DNA from: Lysobacteraceae bacterium | GTDB lineage: Bacteria; Pseudomonadota; Gammaproteobacteria; Xanthomonadales; Rhodanobacteraceae | Assembly (NCBI GenBank): GCA_028866435.1 | Contig: JAGWIC010000029.1 | Coordinates: 1 to 35,934, forward strand | Direction of reading: 5' to 3' | DNA: 35,934 bases | Shown here: positions 32,947 to 35,934 of the stretch, piece by piece | Numbering within the stretch: the stretch's first letter is position 1 | Layout: every line of letters begins with the position of its first letter | Translations under genes and position numbers: made by a program | The notes under the pieces: generated by a model | What the model saw: only the letters and a program-made list of their open reading frames with translations | Told to the model about the DNA's origin: nothing | Database searches by the model: none

Positions 32947-33867
32947 ATGGACACCTCCCCGCGCCTCGACGGGCGCACCCTGCTGTACATCGGCGCGGCC
33001 TTGCTGACCTGGTCGTCGGCCTATGCGGCGATCGCCTATGCGCTGGCCTCGTTCACCCCCGGCGAAGTCGCGTTTTCCCGGCTGACGGTCGGTTCGCTGT
33101 GCTTTGCCGCCTTGGTGCTGGTCAAGCGGGTGCCGCTGCCGGCACGGCGCGACTGGTTGCCGTTGGCCGCACTGGGCGTGATCGGGCTGACCGTGTATCA
33201 CCTGTGCCTCAACTATGCGGAAACGCGGATCGCCAGCGGCACGGCCTCGATCCTGATCTCGCTGGCGCCGGCCGCCACGGCGGCGGTTTCCGCCATCTGG
33301 CTGCATGAGCGTCTGTCTGCCCGCACCCTGACCGGCCTGGGCGTGGCCCTGGTCGGGGTGGTGATGGTGGTGCTGGCCAGCGGCAAGCAGGTGCGCTTCC
33401 AGCCGATGGCGGCGCTGGTGCTGGTCAGCGTGCTTGCCTCGGCGGTGTTCTTTGTCGGCCTGAAGCCCTTCTTCGCACGTTCCAGCACGATCGGCGTGAC
33501 CGCCGTCACCCTGTTCGCCGGCGCGCTGGGCGCGTTGCCGTTCACCGCCGGCATCGCCGGTGCGCTGCGGCTGGCGCCGTGGTCGCACGTGGCCGCCCTG
33601 CTGTGGCTGGGCGTCGCGCCGACCTTCGTCGGCTACATGGCCTGGAACGCGGCACTGCATCGCACGTCGGCGTCGCAGGTCTCCAGCTTCATCTATTTCT
33701 CGCCGCCGATCGCGGTGTTGATCGGCTGGCTCTGGCTGGGCGAGCGTCCCGGCCTGCTGACCCTGGTCGGCGGCGTGATCACCGTGGCCGGCGTAGCCCT
33801 GGCCAACGTGCGGCGGCGGACCATGCCCAGCATGCCGCCAGCCGCGGCGGCCGGCGAGGCGAACTGA
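32947..33867 (+). CDS. EamA/DMT family transporter
   Basis: A 306-residue inner-membrane protein with about ten hydrophobic helices in two EamA repeats. The first repeat starts LLYIGAALLTWSSAYAAIAY; family patterns include AFSRLTVGSLCFAALVLVKR, NYAETRIASGTASILISLAP and WLHERLSARTLTGLGVALVG. In the second repeat FVGYMAWNAALHRTSASQVS and FSPPIAVLIGWLWLGERPG are characteristic. DMT transporters of this kind export amino acids, purines or other metabolites; the substrate is unknown. No clear ribosome site precedes ATG 32947. The glutathione transferase follows after 21 bases. Confidence 0.92.
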   Translation: MDTSPRLDGRTLLYIGAALLTWSSAYAAIAYALASFTPGEVAFSRLTVGSLCFAALVLVKRVPLPARRDWLPLAALGVIGLTVYHLCLNYAETRIASGTASILISLAPAATAAVSAIWLHERLSARTLTGLGVALVGVVMVVLASGKQVRFQPMAALVLVSVLASAVFFVGLKPFFARSSTIGVTAVTLFAGALGALPFTAGIAGALRLAPWSHVAALLWLGVAPTFVGYMAWNAALHRTSASQVSSFIYFSPPIAVLIGWLWLGERPGLLTLVGGVITVAGVALANVRRRTMPSMPPAAAAGEAN

Positions 33868-33888
33868 ATCCTGCAGGAGGGTTGCGTC

Positions 33889-34587
33889 ATGTATCAGCTC
33901 CATATCGCCAACAAGAATTATTCGTCGTGGTCGTTGCGGCCGTGGTTGCTGCTCAGCGTGCTGGACATCGCGTTCGAAGAACATCTGCTGCCGTTCGCGC
34001 AGGACGGAGCGGCCAACAGGCAGGCGTTCCGCGCCTTCTCGCCGAACGGCAAGGTGCCGTGCCTGCATGACGGCGCCACCGTGGTATGGGATTCGCTGGC
34101 CATCGCCGAGTATCTGGCCGAGCGCCATGCCGGTGTCTGGCCGTCCGATCCCGTGGCGCGGGCGTGGGCGCGTTGCGCCGCCGCCGAGATGCATTCGGGT
34201 TTTGCCACCCTGCGCGAGTATGGCGGCATGAACTGTGGCGTGCGCGTGCGCTGGCGCCCGGACCTGCCCCTCGCGCTGGATGCGGATATCGCCCGCATCG
34301 ACGAGTTGTGGAGCGAGGGCCTGCACCGCTTTGGCGGTCCGTTCCTGGCCGGCGCCGGGTTCGGCGCCGTCGATGCGTTTTTCGCGCCGGTGGCGTTCCG
34401 CGTGCAGACCTACGGCATCAGGCTGGGCGAGACGGCCGCCACCTATGCACGGCGGCTGCTCGAGCTGCCGGCAATGCAGCGCTGGTATGCGCAGGGGCTG
34501 CAGGAACCCTGGCGCGATGCCGGGCATGAGCAGGAGCTGCCGCGTTGTGGCGAACTGCTGCAGGACCTGCGCGCGCCGGCCGCCTGA
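33889..34587 (+). CDS. Glutathione S-transferase family protein
   Basis: A 232-residue cytoplasmic protein with an N-terminal thioredoxin-like domain and C-terminal helical domain. The active-site region is NKNYSSWSLRPWLLLSVLDI with the catalytic-type Ser in SSWSLRP; the cis-Pro and glutathione-binding turn are in NGKVPCLHDG and VVWDSLAIAEYLAER. It resembles zeta/YfcF-like members that conjugate or isomerise with glutathione. An AGGAGG precedes the ATG by nine bases. It is the second gene after the EamA transporter, likely cotranscribed, and convergent with the next gene only nine bases away. Confidence 0.92.
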   Translation: MYQLHIANKNYSSWSLRPWLLLSVLDIAFEEHLLPFAQDGAANRQAFRAFSPNGKVPCLHDGATVVWDSLAIAEYLAERHAGVWPSDPVARAWARCAAAEMHSGFATLREYGGMNCGVRVRWRPDLPLALDADIARIDELWSEGLHRFGGPFLAGAGFGAVDAFFAPVAFRVQTYGIRLGETAATYARRLLELPAMQRWYAQGLQEPWRDAGHEQELPRCGELLQDLRAPAA

Positions 34588-34596
34588 GGGCGGTGC

Positions 34597-35262
34597 TCAG
34601 GGTTGTGCCGGCGAGGCGTTCGCCCTGGCCGCCCGCTGCAGCTGCCAGCGCGCCAGCGCGAGCAGCAGCGCCGCCACCGCGACGAACGCCAGCAGCACGG
34701 CGCAGGCATTGAGCAGCACCTGCGGGTAGCCCAGGGTGGTGACGTCGAGGAACGGGTACGGGTACCAGCGGGTCAATGCGCCACGTGCCAGCGCGTAGAC
34801 GAAATAGGCCGCCGGGTAGGCCTGCCACCCGGCGATCTGGCTCCAGCGCAGCGCGGCCTTGGGCACCGCCAGCCACCAGTGCAGCACGAACAGCAGCGGC
34901 ATCAGCACGTGCAGGGCGTTGTCGGCGACGATCTGCCAGCCATGCGGATGCCACAGCTGGCGCAGCATCAGGTTGTAGACCGCGCAGACGATGATGATGC
35001 TCATGGCCAGCGCGGTATGCACGTCCGCGCGCCTGAAAAAGCGCCCGAGGGCGCCCCGCCCCAGGCCTGCGGCGGCGGTCAGCGCCGCCGCCACCAGCAG
35101 GTTGGTCAGCACGGTGAAGAAGCCGAGGTAGAGCCATGCCCCGGCGATCGCGCCTTGCCCGTTCGCGACCGTCAGCTGGATCGACAGCAGCAGTTGCAGC
35201 GCCAGCGCCAGCCAGCCGAGCGCGGCGCCGAAGGCGGCAAAAAGGCGAAAGCGGTTCGGCAT
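34597..35262 (-). CDS. Pr6Pr-like integral membrane protein
   Basis: A 221-residue protein with about six membrane helices, for example LALALQLLLSIQLTVANG, YLGFFTVLTNLLVAAAL, ALAMSIIIVCAVYNLML, ALHVLMPLLFVLHWWLA, WQAYPAAYFVYALARG and VLLAFVAVAALLLALA. The patterns FFTVLTNLL, H-V-L-M-P and WYPYPFLDVTTLGYPQVL match the Pr6Pr/FAR-17a-like family, whose function is not known in bacteria. A start at 35307 would add 15 polar residues and shorten the gap to ubiE to 15 bases; neither start has a clear ribosome site. Confidence 0.85.
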   Translation of the reverse strand: MPNRFRLFAAFGAALGWLALALQLLLSIQLTVANGQGAIAGAWLYLGFFTVLTNLLVAAALTAAAGLGRGALGRFFRRADVHTALAMSIIIVCAVYNLMLRQLWHPHGWQIVADNALHVLMPLLFVLHWWLAVPKAALRWSQIAGWQAYPAAYFVYALARGALTRWYPYPFLDVTTLGYPQVLLNACAVLLAFVAVAALLLALARWQLQRAARANASPAQP

Positions 35263-35322
35263 GGCCCGTGCTTCGCGTGGCTTCGGACCCGGTCCGGTGC
35301 GGGGCATGGCGTGAAGGCGGGA

Positions 35323-35934
35323 TCAGAGCTTGTAGGCGCGATGGATCGCCACGATGCCGCCGGTGAGGTTGCGCACCTCGACCCGGCCGAAGCCGGCGCG
35401 CTCCATCATGCCCTTGAGGGTTTCCTGGTCCGGGTGCTTGCGGATCGACTCGGCCAGGTACTGGTAGCTGTCGGCGTCGCCGGCGAACAGCTGGCCGAGC
35501 CTCGGCAGCACCTTGAACGAGTGGAAATCGTAGAGCTTGCCGAACAGCTCGTTCCGCACCCGGGAAAACTCCAGCACCAGCGCGCGGCCACCGGGCTTGA
35601 GCACGCGGCAGATGTCGGCCAGCGCCTTGTCCTTGTCGGTGACGTTGCGCAGGCCGAAGGCCATGGTCACCGCGTCGAAGCTGTGGTCCGGAAACGGCAG
35701 CGCCTCGGCGTTGAGCTGGGCCCAGCGCAGCCCTGCGACCAGGCCGCGGTCGGTCAGCCGGTCGCGGCCCACGCCCAGCATCGCCGCGTTGATGTCGCCG
35801 ACCACCACCTCGCCCTCGTCGCCGACCACCGGCTTGAGCAGCGCGGCGATGTCGCCGGTGCCGCCGGCCAGGTCGAGCACGCGGTCGCCGCGGCGCACGC
35901 CGCTGACCGCCACGAAATGGCGCTTCCACAGGCG
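35323..35934 (-). CDS. ubiE: Demethylmenaquinone/ubiquinone methyltransferase UbiE, cut by window edge
   Basis: 204 codons of an S-adenosylmethionine-dependent C-methyltransferase lacking only its N-terminus, which lies beyond the right edge. The visible protein starts [17 protein letters not shown] and has the SAM motifs LDLAGGTGD and [11 protein letters not shown], then [45 protein letters not shown] and the family end [14 protein letters not shown] with VAIHRAYKL. UbiE methylates demethylmenaquinone and the ubiquinone precursor 2-octaprenyl-6-methoxy-1,4-benzoquinol. The frame is open to the last base. The Pr6Pr-like gene lies just downstream on the same strand. Confidence 0.96.
   Translation of the reverse strand, partial: RLWKRHFVAVSGVRRGDRVLDLAGGTGDIAALLKPVVGDEGEVVVGDINAAMLGVGRDRLTDRGLVAGLRWAQLNAEALPFPDHSFDAVTMAFGLRNVTDKDKALADICRVLKPGGRALVLEFSRVRNELFGKLYDFHSFKVLPRLGQLFAGDADSYQYLAESIRKHPDQETLKGMMERAGFGRVEVRNLTGGIVAIHRAYKL

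Noticed and set aside
32827-34527. 566-codon frame antisense to EamA and GST genes
   Set aside because: Shadow rich in Arg/Gln/His/Gly; both plus-strand genes have clear domains and GST has a strong ribosome site.
1-35934. CRISPR arrays, insertion sequences, phage or defence genes
   Set aside because: No spaced direct repeats, transposase, integrase, nuclease-effector or toxin-antitoxin signatures were seen in any credible gene.

Overview
The window is high-GC DNA (a hand count of 12001-12060 gives 45 G/C of 60) packed with core and accessory bacterial genes. There is no tRNA, rRNA, insertion sequence, integrase or CRISPR array. The gene set is rdgC, ttcA, pssA, ubiE, a YdcH/DUF465 protein, a Xanthomonas-type proline iminopeptidase, tandem secreted S10 carboxypeptidases, and a REP element with the core GTAGGAGCGCACCCTGTGCGCGAT. 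Together these point to a gammaproteobacterium of the Xanthomonadales, most likely the Rhodanobacteraceae (Rhodanobacter/Dyella/Frateuria type). The placement is by gene recognition only.

Layout, left to right. 1-3105: an edge-cut unknown gene, a CpdB-type periplasmic nucleotidase lipoprotein, and an unknown 85-residue protein. 3315-6176: a GAF-GAF-PAS-GGDEF-EAL c-di-GMP protein with a broken GGDEF motif. 6450-9579: five tightly packed minus-strand genes (PadR repressor, small membrane protein, ABC ATPase, two ABC-2 permeases), read from a promoter that carries a 14-bp palindrome. 10018-13112: a PLP lyase of the threonine aldolase type, divergent from a secreted beta-propeller and an Asp/Glu racemase. 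13198-16290 (minus): class I photolyase, BamE-like periplasmic protein, fatty acid hydroxylase-family membrane protein. 16582-18866: pssA convergent with a DUF465-GNAT pair across a REP hairpin that supplies both stop codons. 18979-23040: ttcA, an aspartate/aromatic aminotransferase, rdgC and a YgjP-like metallohydrolase. 23199-32777 (minus): a second fatty acid hydroxylase-family protein, then a run of hydrolases (two S10 carboxypeptidases, a phosphoesterase, proline iminopeptidase, M1 aminopeptidase, membrane-anchored alpha/beta hydrolase). 32947-35934: EamA exporter, glutathione S-transferase, Pr6Pr-like membrane protein, and the edge-cut ubiE.

How the genes fit together. The 23943-32777 run looks like a peptide and phosphate ester scavenging locus: secreted carboxy- and aminopeptidases trim peptides from both ends, cytoplasmic Pip removes N-terminal proline, and the exported phosphoesterase (like CpdB at the left) releases phosphate. 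The PadR operon looks like a self-regulated exporter unit of the kind induced by a toxic compound. Most other genes are housekeeping: phospholipid head groups, tRNA thiolation, amino acid metabolism, DNA repair and recombination, ubiquinone/menaquinone methylation.

I see no clear new defence or mobile system. The best leads are the PadR operon with its probably leaderless promoter, the hydrolase run with its duplicated S10 genes, and the REP element that ends two genes.
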